From Cherax quadricarinatus (lineage: Eukaryota; Arthropoda; Malacostraca; Decapoda; Parastacidae): a DNA stretch of 64,000 nucleotides. The DNA is taken from assembly GCF_038502225.1 (NCBI RefSeq), contig NC_091312.1, positions 29,109,910-29,173,909 on the forward strand, written 5' to 3'. Shown here piece by piece: positions 1-12,400 of the stretch; position 1 is the first letter of the stretch, and each line of letters begins with the position of its first letter. A program made the position numbers and the translations under genes. Under the pieces are notes generated by a model. That model was not told the origin of the DNA and made no database searches. It saw only the letters and a program-made list of their open reading frames with translations.

Positions 1-177
1 CACTCCATCACTGTCTTGCCAGAAGGGTGCTTTACACTACAGTTTTTAAACTGCAACATTAACACCCCTCCTTCAGAGTGCAGGCACTGTACTTCCCATC
101 TCCAGGACTCAAGTCCGGCCTGCCGGTTTCCCTGAATCCCTTCATAAATGTTACTTTGCTCACACTCCAACAGCACG
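1..177 (-). mobile_element. 3' UTR of RTE-like LINE
   Basis: This is the sequence downstream of the stop codon (178-180, minus strand) of the truncated reverse transcriptase beside it, so it reads as that LINE's 3' UTR. A related copy brackets the 27-bp array (3144-3233 and 7036-7100) and a more diverged copy is at 37013-37098; all share the phrase around CACTCCATCACTGTCTTGCC and the words TTCAGAGTGCAG and CTGTACTTCCCA. The repeated occurrence shows it is interspersed. The true 3' terminus is probably outside the window to the left. Confidence 0.7.
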
Positions 178-1443
178 TCAAGTATTAAAAACCATTTGTC
201 TCCATTCACTCCTATCAAACACGCTCACGCATGCCTGCTGGAAGTCCAAGCCCCTCGCACACAAAACCTCCTTTACCCCCTCCCTCCAACCCTTCCTAGG
301 CCGACCCCTACCCCGCCTTCCTTCCACTACAGACTGATATACTCTTGAAGTTATTCTGTTTCGCTCCATTCTCTCTACATGTCCGAACCACCTCAACAAC
401 CCTTCCTCAGCCCTCTGGACAACAGTTTTGGTAATCCCGCACCTCCTCCTAACTTCCAAACTACGAATTCTCTGCATTATATTCACACCACACATTACCC
501 TCAGACATGACATCTCCACTGCCTCCAGCCTTCTCCTCGCTGCAACATTCATCACCCATGCTTCACACCCATATAAGAGCGTTGGTAAAACTATACTCTC
601 ATACATTCCCCTCTTTGCCTCCAAGGACAAAGTTCTCTGTCTCCACAGACTCCTAAGTGCACCACTCACTCTTTTTCCCTCATCAATTCTATGATTCACC
701 TCATCTTTCATAGACCCATCCGCTGACACGTCCACTCCCAAATATCTGAATACGTTCACCTCCTCCATACTCTCTCCCTCCAATCTGATATTCAATCTTT
801 CATCACCTAATCTTTTTGTTATCCTCATAACCTTACTCTTTCCTGTATTCACCTTTAATTTTCTTCTTTTGCACACCCTACCAAATTCATCCACCAATCT
901 CTGCAGCTTCTCTTCAGAATCTCCCAAGAGCACAGTGTCATCAGCAAAGAGCAGCTGTGACAACTCCCACCCTGTGTGTGATTCTTTATCTTTTAACTCC
1001 ACGCCTCTTGCCAAGACCCTCGCATTTACTTCTCTTACAACCCCATCTATAAATATATTAAACAACCATGGTGACATCACACATCCTTGTCTAAGGCCTA
1101 CTTTTACTGGGAAAAAATTTCCCTCTTTTCTACATACTCTAACTTGAGCCTCACTATCCTCGTAAAAACTCTTCACTGCTTTCAGTAACCTACCTCCTAC
1201 ACCATACACTTGCAACATCTGCCACATTGCCCCCCTATCCACCCTGTCATACGCCTTTTCCAAATCCATAAATGCCACAAAGACCTCTTTAGCCTTATCT
1301 AAATACTGTTCACTTATATGTTTCACTGTAAACACCTGGTCCACACACCCCCTACCTTTCCTAAAGCCTCCTTGTTCATCTGCTATCCTATTCTCCGTCT
1401 TACTCTTAATTCTTTCAATTATAACTCTACCATACACTTTACC
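178..1443 (-). pseudogene. 5'-truncated LINE reverse transcriptase, RTE-like
   Basis: About 420 residues of a non-LTR reverse transcriptase are open without a frameshift. In order one sees a finger segment (FRKGRGCVDQVF), motif A with AFMDLEKAYDRV, motif B LRQGCVMSPWLF, the catalytic box LLFADDTVLL (FADD codons at 937-948), the thumb (LKVNTGKSKVM, FRYLGV) and a C-terminal segment with LRWFGHVERM and a basic GRRGRGRPRKGW stretch. That C-terminal pattern is familiar from RTE/BovB-type LINEs, so I place it there with moderate confidence. The endonuclease and the start of the RT are missing; the reading frame runs straight into the 20-bp array at 1444, which by chance stays open and lengthens the apparent protein. 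It would copy its own RNA in a full-length element, but this copy lacks the 5' half and cannot be autonomous. Confidence 0.85.
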
Positions 1444-2093
1444 AGGTGAGGTAGGATGAGGTAGGATAATAAGGGATGAGGGAGGATAATAAAGGTTGAG
1501 GTAGGATAATAAGGGATGAGGTAGGATAATAAGGGGTGAGGTAGGATAATAAGGGATGAGGTAGGATAATAAGGGAAGAGGCAAGATAATAAGGGGTGAG
1601 ATAGGATAATAAGGGATGAGGTAGGATAATAAGGGATGAGGTAGGATAATAAGGGATGAGGTAGGATAATAAGGGATGAGGTAGAATAATAAGGGATGAG
1701 GTAGGATAATAAGGGATGAGGTAGGATAATAAGGGAAGAGGCAAGATAATAAGGGGTGAGATAGGATAATAAGGGATGAGGTAGGATAATAAGGGATGAG
1801 GTAGGATAATAAGGGATGAGGTAGGATAATAAGGGATGAGGAAGGATAATAAGGGATGATGTATGATAATAAGGGATGAGATAAGATAATAAGGGATGAG
1901 GTGGGATAAAAAGGGATGAGATGGGATAATGAGGGATGAGGTAGGATAATGAGAGATGAGGTAGGATAATAAGGGATGAGGTAGGATAATAAGGGATGAA
2001 GTAGGATAATAAGGGATGAGATAGGATAATAAGGGATGAGATAGGATAATGCAGGATGAGGTAGGATAATGCAGGATGAGGAAGGATAATAGC
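1444..2093. repeat. 20-bp minisatellite
   Basis: About 32 head-to-tail copies of a 20-bp unit (GATAATAAGGGATGAGGTAG) with scattered single-base variants. It begins abruptly at the break point of the LINE reverse transcriptase, whose last LINE-like bases contain AGGTGAGG, similar to part of the unit. A block containing GGGAAGAGGCAAGATAATAAGG occurs twice (about 1574 and 1734), a small higher-order duplication of about 160 bp. No coding role; the open frames here come from stop-free units. Confidence 0.95.
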
Positions 2094-3143
2094 TCTAAGC
2101 CTGTACTTGAGGTGAGACGAAGCAGCTCTCAGCTTGTTCATTTAACATTATAAAAAACTAGACTGTCACACTGACATTGCTTCAAAATCAACTGTCTAAC
2201 TGACAGTCTTATAACTCTGTTTATGTATCCCCAGAATAACTTTCACTAATCTATTCCCGGATGTATTATTTCCATTAATCTTTAATTGCGCTAATAATGT
2301 CTTTCAAAATTCCTATAAATTTTTAAAGGGATTAATACTGTGTATAAATAATTTAAAGGAACAAATGAGTCTGTAAATTATTTTAAGGGTCAGGGCAATA
2401 TATAAATAATTCATGGAACCAAAATAGTTTCGACATGACTGAAGGCATCAGTACAGTTTATAAATAATTATTGGGAATGAGTATAGTCAATAAATGAGTT
2501 ATGATCAATAGAGTCTATAAACAATTCAAGGGATCAATAGAGCCTATAAATGACTTAAGGGATCAATATAATCTGAAAATTATTTAAGGGATCAGTAGAG
2601 TTTACAAATTATTTAAATGGTTGGTACGGTTTGTAAAATGATTTAAGGAATCTGTAAATAATTTTAGGCATCAATACAACCTGTCAACAATTTAAGGCAT
2701 TAATAAACTGCATAATACAATTTTTAAATTAATAAAAATAAATTGATTCTATATAGAAAAAAAAAACTGGAAATTTGGCGCTAATTATGGCAGATTTTTT
2801 CCATCTCTGAAACAGTTAATTTTCGACAAGCAATATTACGAAATGCATAATTATTAAGATTATATGAAAATTACTGAGATTATATTAATTATTTCGTTGC
2901 AACTGGATGGACTGCGTGTGTATTTAAGAGATTATTAATAAATTATTCATTGGAGTCCCTAAAACTTTTACCCAAGAGACAAACTGGTGCCTGATAAATT
3001 GCAGTTACATACTGTATCCAAAGTATCGCCGTAATGCAGCTACTGGTAGATAGTGAATCAAGTGTAGCACTATACTAGCTTTTAAAAACACTGGCCGTTT
3101 TACAACGAGGTCCGGGGAACCGAAAAAGACGAAGCACTTTCAC
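2094..3143. other. AT-rich non-coding stretch with a decayed tandem repeat
   Basis: No gene is visible. Between about 2320 and 2735 a badly degenerated repeat of roughly 30-40 bp can be seen, with recurring words such as TATAAATAATTTAA, AAGGGATCAATA and AGTCTATAAA. The rest (2736-3143) is AT-rich sequence without a recognised element. The right edge meets the LINE 3' UTR copy at 3144. Confidence 0.6.
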
Positions 3144-6100
3144 CATCACTCACTCCATCGCTGTCTTGTCGGAGGAGCGTCGACATCGCAGTTCAGATGC
3201 CCCTCCAGATTGTAGTATCCCCCTCCCCTCCTCCAGACTGCAGTATCCCCTCCCCTCCCCCAGAGTGCAGTATCCCCTCCCCTCCTCCAGAGTGCAGTAT
3301 CCCCTCCCCTCCTCCAGAGTGCAGTATCCCCTCCCCTCCTCCAGAGTGCAGTATCCCCTTCCCCTCCTCCAGAGTGCAGTATCCCCTCCCCTCCTCCAGA
3401 GTGCAGTATCCCCTCCCCTCCTCCAGAGTGCAGTATCCCCTCCCCACCTCCAGAGTGCAGTATCCCCTCCCCTCCTTCAGACTGTAGTATCCCCTCCTCT
3501 CCCCCAGAGTGCAGTATCCCCTCCCCTCCTCCAGAGTGCAGTATCCCCTCCCCTCCTCCAGAGTGCAGTATCCCCTCCCCTCCTCCAGAGTGCAGTATCC
3601 CCTCCCCTCCTCCAGAGTGCAGTATCCCCTCCCCTCCTCCAGAGTGCAGTATCCCCTCCCCTCCTCCAGAGTGCAGTATCCCCTCCCCTCCTCCAGAGTG
3701 CAGTATCCCCTCCCCTCCTCCAGATTGCAGTATCCCCTCCCCTCCTCCAGAGTGCAGTATCCCCTCCCCTCCTCCAGAGTGCAGTATCCCCTCCCCTCCT
3801 CCAGAGTGCAGTATCCCCTCCCCTCCTCCAGAGTGCAGTATCCCCTCCCCTCCTCCAGAGTGCAGTATCCCCTCCCCTCCTCCAGAGTGCAGTATCCCCT
3901 CCCCTCCTCCAGAGTGCAGTATCCCCTCCCCTCCTCCAGAGTGCAGTATCCCCTCCCCTCCTCCAGAGTGCAGTATCCCCTCCCCTCCGCCAGCATGCAG
4001 TATCCCCTCCCCGCCTCCAGAGTGCAGTATCCCCTCCCCTCCTCCAGAGTGCAGTATCCCCTCCCCTCCTCCAGAGTGCAGTATCCCCTCCCCTCCTCCA
4101 GAGTGCAGTATCCCCTCCCCTCCTCCAGAGTGCAGTATCCCCTCCCCTCCTCCAGAGTGCAGTATCCCCTCCCCTCCTCCAGAGTGCAGTATCCCCTCCC
4201 CTCCTCCAGAGTGCAGTATCCCCTCCCCTCCTCCAGAGTGCAGTATCCCCTCCCCTCCTCCAGAGTGCAGTATCCCCTCCCCTCCTCCAGAGTGCAGTAT
4301 CCCCTCCCCTCCTCCAGAGTGCAGTATCCCCTCCCCTCCTCCAGAGTGCAGTATCCCCTCCCCTCCTCCAGAGTGCAGTATCCCCTCCCCTCCTCCAGAG
4401 TGCAGTATCCCCTCCCCTCCTCCAGAGTGCAGTATCCCCTCCCCTCCTCCAGAGTGCAGTATCCCCTCCCCTCCTCCAGAGTGCAGTATCCCCTCCCCTC
4501 CTCCAGAGTGCAGTATCCCCTCCCCTCCTCCAGAGTGCAGTATCCCCTCCCCTCCTCCAGAGTGCAGTATCCCCTCCCCTCCTCCAGAGTGCAGTATCCC
4601 CTCCCCTCCTCCAGAGTGCAGTATCCCCTCCCCTCCTCCAGAGTGCAGTATCCCCTCCCCTCCTCCAGAGTGCAGTATCCCCTCCCCTCCTCCAGAGTGC
4701 AGTATCCCCTCCCCTCCTCCAGAGTGCAGTATCCCCTCCCCTCCTCCAGAGTGCAGTATCCCCTCCCCTCCTCCAGAGTGCAGTATCCCCTCCCCTCCTC
4801 CAGAGCGCAGTATCCCCTCCCCTCCTCCAGAGTGCAGTATCCCCTACCCTCCTCCAGCAGTATATCCCCTCCCCTCCTCCAGAGTGCAGTATCCCCTCCC
4901 CTCCTCCAGAGCGCAGTATCCCCTCCCCTCCTCCAGAGTGCAGTATCCCCTCCCCTCCTCCAGAGTGCAGTATCCCCTCCCCTCCTCCAGAGTGCAGTAT
5001 CCCCTCCCCTCCTCCAGAGTGCAGTATCCCCTCCCCTCCTCCAGAGTGCAGTATCCCCTCCCCTCCTCCAGAGTGCAGAATCCCCTCCCCTCCTCCAGCA
5101 GTATCCCCTCCCCTCCTCCAGAGTGCAGTATCCCCTCCCCTCCTCCAGAGTGCAGTATCCCCTCCCCTCCTCCAGAGTGCAGTATCCCCTCCCCTCCTCC
5201 AGAGTGCAGTATCCCCTCCCCTCCTCCAGAGTGCAGTATCCCCTCCCCTCCTCCAGAGTGCAGTATCCCCTCCCCTCCTCCAGAGTGCAGTATCCCCTCC
5301 CCTCCTCCAGAGTGCAGTATCCCCTCCCCTCCTCCAGAGTGCAGTATCCCCTCCCCTCCTCCAGAGTGCAGTATCCCCGCCCCTCCTCCAGAGTGCAGTA
5401 TCCCCTCCCCTCCTCCAGAGTGCAGTATCCCCTCCCCTCCTCCAGAGTGCAGTATCCCCTCCCCTCCTCCAGAGTGCAGTATCCCCTCCCCTCCTCCAGA
5501 GTGCAGTATCCCCTCCCCTCCTCCAGAGTGCAGTATCCCCTCCCCTCCTCCAGAGTGCAGTATCCCCTCCCCTCCTCCAGAGTGCAGTATCCCCTCCCCT
5601 CCTCCAGAGTGTATCAGTATATCCCCTCCCCTCCTCCAGAGTGCAGTATCCCCTCCCCTCCTCCAGAGTGCAGTATCCCCACCCCTCCTCCAGAGTGCAG
5701 TATCCCCTCCCCTCCTCCAGAGTGCAGTATCCCCTCCCCTCCTCCAGAGTGCAGTATCCCCTCCCCTCCTCCAGAGTGCAGTATCCCCTCCCCTCCTCCA
5801 GAGCGCAGTATCCCCTCCCCTCCTCCAGAGTGCAGTATCCCCTCCCCTCCTCCAGAGTGCAGTATCCCCTCCCCTCCTCCAGAGTGCAGTATCCCCTCCC
5901 CTCCTCCAGAGTGCAGTATCCCCTCCCCTCCTCCAGAGTGCAGTATCCCCTCCCCTCCTCCAGAGTGCAGTATCCCCTCCCCTCCTCCAGAGTGCAGTAT
6001 CCCCTCCCCTCCTCCAGAGTGCAGTATCCCCTCCCCTCCTCCAGAGTGCAGTATCCCCTCCCCTCCTCCAGAGTGCAGTATCCCTTCCCCTCCTCCAGAG

Positions 6101-7100
6101 TGCAGTATCCCCTCCCCTCCTCCAGAGTGCAGTATCCCCTCCCCTCCTCCAGAGTGCAGTATCCCCTCCCCTCCTCCAGAGTGCAGTATCCCCTCCCCTC
6201 CTCCAGAGTGCAGTATCCCCTCCCCTCCTCCAGAGTGCAGTATCCCCTCCCCTCCTCCAGAGTGCAGTATCCCCTCCCCTCCTCCAGAGTGCAGTATCCC
6301 CTCCCCTCCTCCAGAGTGCAGTATCCCCTCCCCTCCTCCAGAGTGCAGTATCCCCTCCCCTCCTCCAGAGTGCAGTATCCCCTCCCCTCCTCCAGAGTGC
6401 AGTATCCCCTCCCCTCCTCCAGAGTGCAGTATCCCCTCCCCTCCTCCAGAGTGCAGTATCCCCTCCCCTCCTCCAGAGTGCAGTATCCCCTCCCCTCCTC
6501 CAGAGTGCAGTATCCCCTCCCCTCCTCCAGAGTGCAGTATCCCCTCCCCTCCTCCAGAGTGCAGTATCCCCTCCCCTCCTCCAGAGTGCAGTATCCCCTC
6601 CCCTCCTCCAGAGTGCAGTATCCCCTCCCCTCCTCCAGAGTGCAGTATCCCCTCCCCTCCTCCAGAGTGCAGTATCCCCTCCCCTCCTCCAGAGTGCAGT
6701 ATCCCCTCCCCTCCTCCAGAGTGCAGTATCCCCTCCCCTCCTCCAGAGTGCAGTATCCCCTCCCCTCCTCCAGAGTGCAGTATCCCCTCCCCTCCTCCAG
6801 AGTGCAGTATCCCCTCCCCTCCTCCAGAGTGCAGTATCCCCTCCCCTCCTCCAGAGTGCAGTATCCCCTCCCCACCGCCAGAGTGCAGTATCCCCTCCCC
6901 TCCTCCAGAGTGCAGTATCCCCTCCCCTCTTCCAGAGTGCAGTATCCCCTCCCCTCCTCCAGAGTGCAGTATCCCCGCCCCTCCTCCAGAGTGCAGTATC
7001 CCCTCCCCTCCTCCAGAGTGCAGTATCCCCTCCCCTCCTCCAGAGTGCAGGCGCTGTACTTCCCACCTACAGTACACAAGTCCTGTAAATGGAACCGAGA
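3144..7100 (-). mobile_element. LINE 3' UTR copy split by a minisatellite
   Basis: The left part (3144-3233) matches the start of the window (CACTCCATC-CTGTCTTG, then CAGTTCAGATGCCCCTCC), and the right part (7036-7100) matches its continuation (AGAGTGCAGGCGCTGTACTTCCCA, then ACAAGTCC). Between the two matching halves sits the 27-bp array. So this is one copy of the 3' UTR found at 1-177 that has been expanded internally. No coding part of the LINE is attached. The match fades to the right of about 7090. Confidence 0.7.
3210..7048. repeat. 27-bp C-rich minisatellite (~140 copies)
   Basis: A very homogeneous array with core words CCAGAGTGCAGTATCCCC and TCCCCTCC. Most units are identical; variants include GAGCGCAG, and phase changes occur near 4855, 5095 and 5610 where shortened or altered units (CCAGCAGTATATCC, GTGTATCAGTATATCC) sit. 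Because 27 is a multiple of three and no unit contains a stop, long open frames exist on both strands (nine-residue periods such as SSRVQYPLP); these are not genes. The unit is visibly derived from the word CCCCTCCTTCAGAGTGCAG of the flanking LINE 3' UTR. The minus strand is G-rich with several adjacent G-runs per unit. Confidence 0.97.
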
Positions 7101-7240
7101 TCTGTTTGGCTGTATTATTCACTCACGCTAGTTTCAGTAAGAGAATTTTACAGTTAACACTTCTGTAACCTTCTGTTTCAGCAGGACCTCTCTGTAAAAG
7201 TCTTGCAAAACCACTGTGGCTGATTGGTGCGGTGTGGAGC
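7101..7240. other. Short non-coding spacer
   Basis: Between the LINE 3' UTR copy and the first (AC)n tract. I recognise nothing in it. Confidence 0.5.
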
Positions 7241-9128
<1,888 letters not shown>

Positions 9129-9205
9129 TAGCAATCAGCGAAGAGGCGGGGCCAGGAGCTGTGAATCGACCCCTGCAACCACAAATAGGTGAGTACAAAT
9201 AGGTG

Positions 9206-9209
<4 letters not shown>
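9129..9209 (+). mobile_element. CR1 3' UTR and terminal tail
   Basis: Short sequence after the CR1 stop containing GGGGCCAGGAGCTGTGAATC, GACCCCTGCAACCACA and a terminal doublet of a ~14-bp word with ATAGGTGAGTAC. Related tails are seen at 37281-37350 (plus) and about 39826-39899 (minus), which supports this as the family's conserved 3' end. It runs directly into an (AC)n tract. Confidence 0.85.

Positions 9210-9279
<70 letters not shown>
9209..9279. repeat. (AC)n microsatellite at CR1 3' end
   Basis: About 70 bp of perfect AC repeat that starts from the last AC of the CR1 tail (GTGAGTAC then ACAC). Confidence 0.97.
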
Positions 9280-9282
<3 letters not shown>

Positions 9283-9465
9283 TCTCGGTTCAGTTTGTTT
9301 CACTCAAATCTATCACCTCGCACCTTATCCTTCTTCCACTCTTATCTAGATTTCTCTTCTCTGAATGTCAACGAATAAGTGTATAGGTAAGTTGCAGAAG
9401 TGTATGTTTGAGTTGTAATAAGTGTGTGAGTTAGTAAGTTATATTCAGTGTATCTGTGAATGTAT
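9280..9465. other. Spacer, nothing recognised
   Basis: A short stretch between the (AC)n tract and the 21-bp array. The right part already contains loose AGTGTATTAAGT words of the array. Confidence 0.5.
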
Positions 9466-12400
9466 TAAGTGCATTATTGAGTGTATTAGTGAGTGTATTA
9501 AGTGTATTATTGAGCGTATTAGTGAGTGTATTAAGTGTATAATTGAGTGTAGTGAGTGTATTAAGTGTATGAGTTAGTAAGTTGCACTAAGTGTATTACT
9601 GAGTTTATTAAGTGTATTATTGATTGTATTAGTGAGCGTATAAAGTGTATGAGTTAGTAAGTTGTATTAAGCGTATTAGCGAGTGTATTAAGTGTATTAG
9701 CGAGTGCACTTAATAAACTCACTAATGCACTTAATACAAGTATATTAAATATATACGAGTATATTAAGTGCATTAGTGAGTATATTGAGTTTTTAGTGAG
9801 TGTATTAAGTGTATTAGTGAGCATATTAAGTGTATCAGTGAGATATATTAAGTGTTTTATTGAGTATATTAAGTGTATTAGTGAGTGTATTAAGTTCATT
9901 AGTGAGTGTATTAAGTGCATTAGTGAGTGTATTAAGAGTATTAGTGAGTGTATTAAGTGTATTAGTGAGTGTATTAAGTGTATTAGTGAGTGTATTAAGT
10001 GTATTAGTGACTGTATTAAGTGCATTAGTGAGTGTATTAAGTGTATTAGTGAGTGTATTAAGTGTATTAGTGAGTGTATTAGTGAGTGTATTAAGTGTAT
10101 TAGTGAGTGTATTAAGTGTATTAGTGAGTGTATTAAGTGTATTAGCGAGTGTATTAAGTGTATTAGTGAGTGTATTAAGTGTATTAGCGAGTGTATTAAG
10201 TGTATTAGTGAGTGTATTAAGTGTATTGAGTGGAGTGTGATGGAGTTAAGTTATTGTTGCTTGGTGTATTAAGTGTATTGAGTGGAGTGTATTAAGTGTA
10301 TCAGTGGGTGTGGTTAAGTGTGATTGGTAGTGTATTAGGGTGTATTGAGTGGAGTGTATTAGAGTGTATTAGTTGGGTGTATTAAGTGTATTAAGGTGGT
10401 GTTGGTTAAGGAGTGTATTGGGTAGTTGGGTGGTGTGGTTAAGGGTGTGTTGAGCATGGAGCGTATTAGAATTGTATTGTTAGTGGAGTGGAATTAAGGG
10501 TGTATTAGGTGGTGTGTTAAGGTAGGTATTAGGTGAAGTGTATTAAATTGTATTAGTGGAGTGTATTAAATTTGTGTTAGGTGTTATTGGTGTGGGTGTA
10601 TTAAGGTGTATTGAGTGGAGTGTGTTAAGTGTACATTAGGTGGGAGTGTTATTAAGGTGTAGTTAGGTGAGGTGTGTTGGTTGTATTGGTTGGGTGTGGT
10701 ATTAAAGGGTGTGATTGAGTGGGAGTGTATTAAGGGGGTGTATTAGGTGGAGTGTAATAAGGGGTGTGTTAGTGAGGTGTTAAGTTGTTATTAGGTGGAG
10801 TGTATTAAGAGTATTGGTGGGTGAATTATTAAGGTATTAGGTGAGTGTATTAGAATTGTATTAGGTGAGTGTGTTGTGGATTTATTGGCAGGTGTGTTAA
10901 GTGTAGTTAGTGAGTGTATTAAAGTGTATTAGTGGAGTGTATTGGGAAGGTTGTTATTGGTGGAGGTGTAGGGGTAGGAGTGTTATTGTAGGGTGTGATT
11001 AGGGTTGTATTAGTGGGTGTGTATTAAGGGGTGTATTAGGTGGAGTGTTATTAAGGGTGTATTGGTGGGATTCGTATTAAGGTGTGTTCAGGTGGGTGGT
11101 GTGATTAGGGGTGTATTAGGTGGGTTTGTATTAGGGGAGTGTATTAGGTGGAGTGTATTAGAGTGTATTGGTAGGGTGTGATTAAGGTGGTAATGTGGAA
11201 GGTTGGGAGTGTATTAGAGTGTGGTGGGTTAGTGGGTGTATTAAGTGTATTGGTGCTGGTGTGTTATTAAGTGGTGGTTTAGTGGGTGTTATTAAAGTGT
11301 ATTAGTGGGAGTGTATTAAGTGTCATTAGGTGAGTGTTAAGTGTATTGGTGGGAGTGTATTAAGGTGTAGTTGGTAGGATTGTTATTAGGTTAGTATTAG
11401 TGGGTGTGTATTAAGGGTGTATTAGGTAGGATGTGCAAGTGCATTGGTGAGTGTATTAAGTGTGTTAGTGGGAGTGTAATGAAGTGTGATTGGTGTGGGT
11501 GTGGTTAGTAATGACTAGTGGAGTGTATTAAGTGTATTGGTTAGGAGTATTATTAGTGTTAGTTGGTAGATTGTAGTTAGGGAGTGTATTGAGTGTATTA
11601 AGTGTATTAGTGAGTGTATTAAGTGTATTAGTGAGTGTATTAAGTGTATTAGTGAGTGTATTAAGTGTATTAGTGAGTGTATTAAGTGTATTAGTGAGTG
11701 TATTAAGTGTATTAGTGAGTGTATTAAGTGTATTAGTGAGTGTATTAAGTGTATTAGTGAGTGTATTAAGTGTATTAGTGAGTGTATTAAGTGTATTAGT
11801 GAGTGTATTAAGTGTATTAGTGAGTGTATTAAGTGTATTAGTGAGTGTATTAAGTGTATTAGTGAGTGTATTAAGTGTATTAGTGAGTGTATTAAGTGTA
11901 TTAGTGAGTGTATTAAGTGTATTAGTGAGTGTATTAAGTGTATTAGTGAGTGTATTAAGTGTATTAGTGAGTGTATTAAGTGTATTAGTGAGTGTATTAA
12001 GTGTATTAGTGAGTGTATTAAGTGTATTAGTGAGTGTATTAAGTGTATTAGTGAGTGTATTAAGTGTATTAGTGAGTGTATTAAGTGTATTAGTGAGTGT
12101 ATTAAGTGTATTAGTGAGTGTATTAAGTGTATTAGTGAGTGTATTAAGTGTATTAGTGAGTGTATTAAGTGTATTAGTGAGTGTATTAAGTGTATTAGTG
12201 AGTGTATTAAGTGTATTAGTGAGTGTATTAGTGAGTGTATTAAGTGTATTAGTGAGTGTATTAAGAGTATTAGTGAGTGTATTAAGTGTATTAGTGAGTG
12301 TATTAAGTGTATTAGTGAGTGTACTAAGTGTATTAAGTGCATTAGTGAGTGTATTAAGTGTATTAGTGAGTGTATTAAGTGTATTAGTGAGTGTATTAAG

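Noticed and set aside
3166..7168. Open frames of 500-1321 codons on both strands with nine-residue repeats
   Set aside because: They are stop-free translations of a 27-bp minisatellite in several frames at once. There is no start context, no domain and no bias toward one frame.
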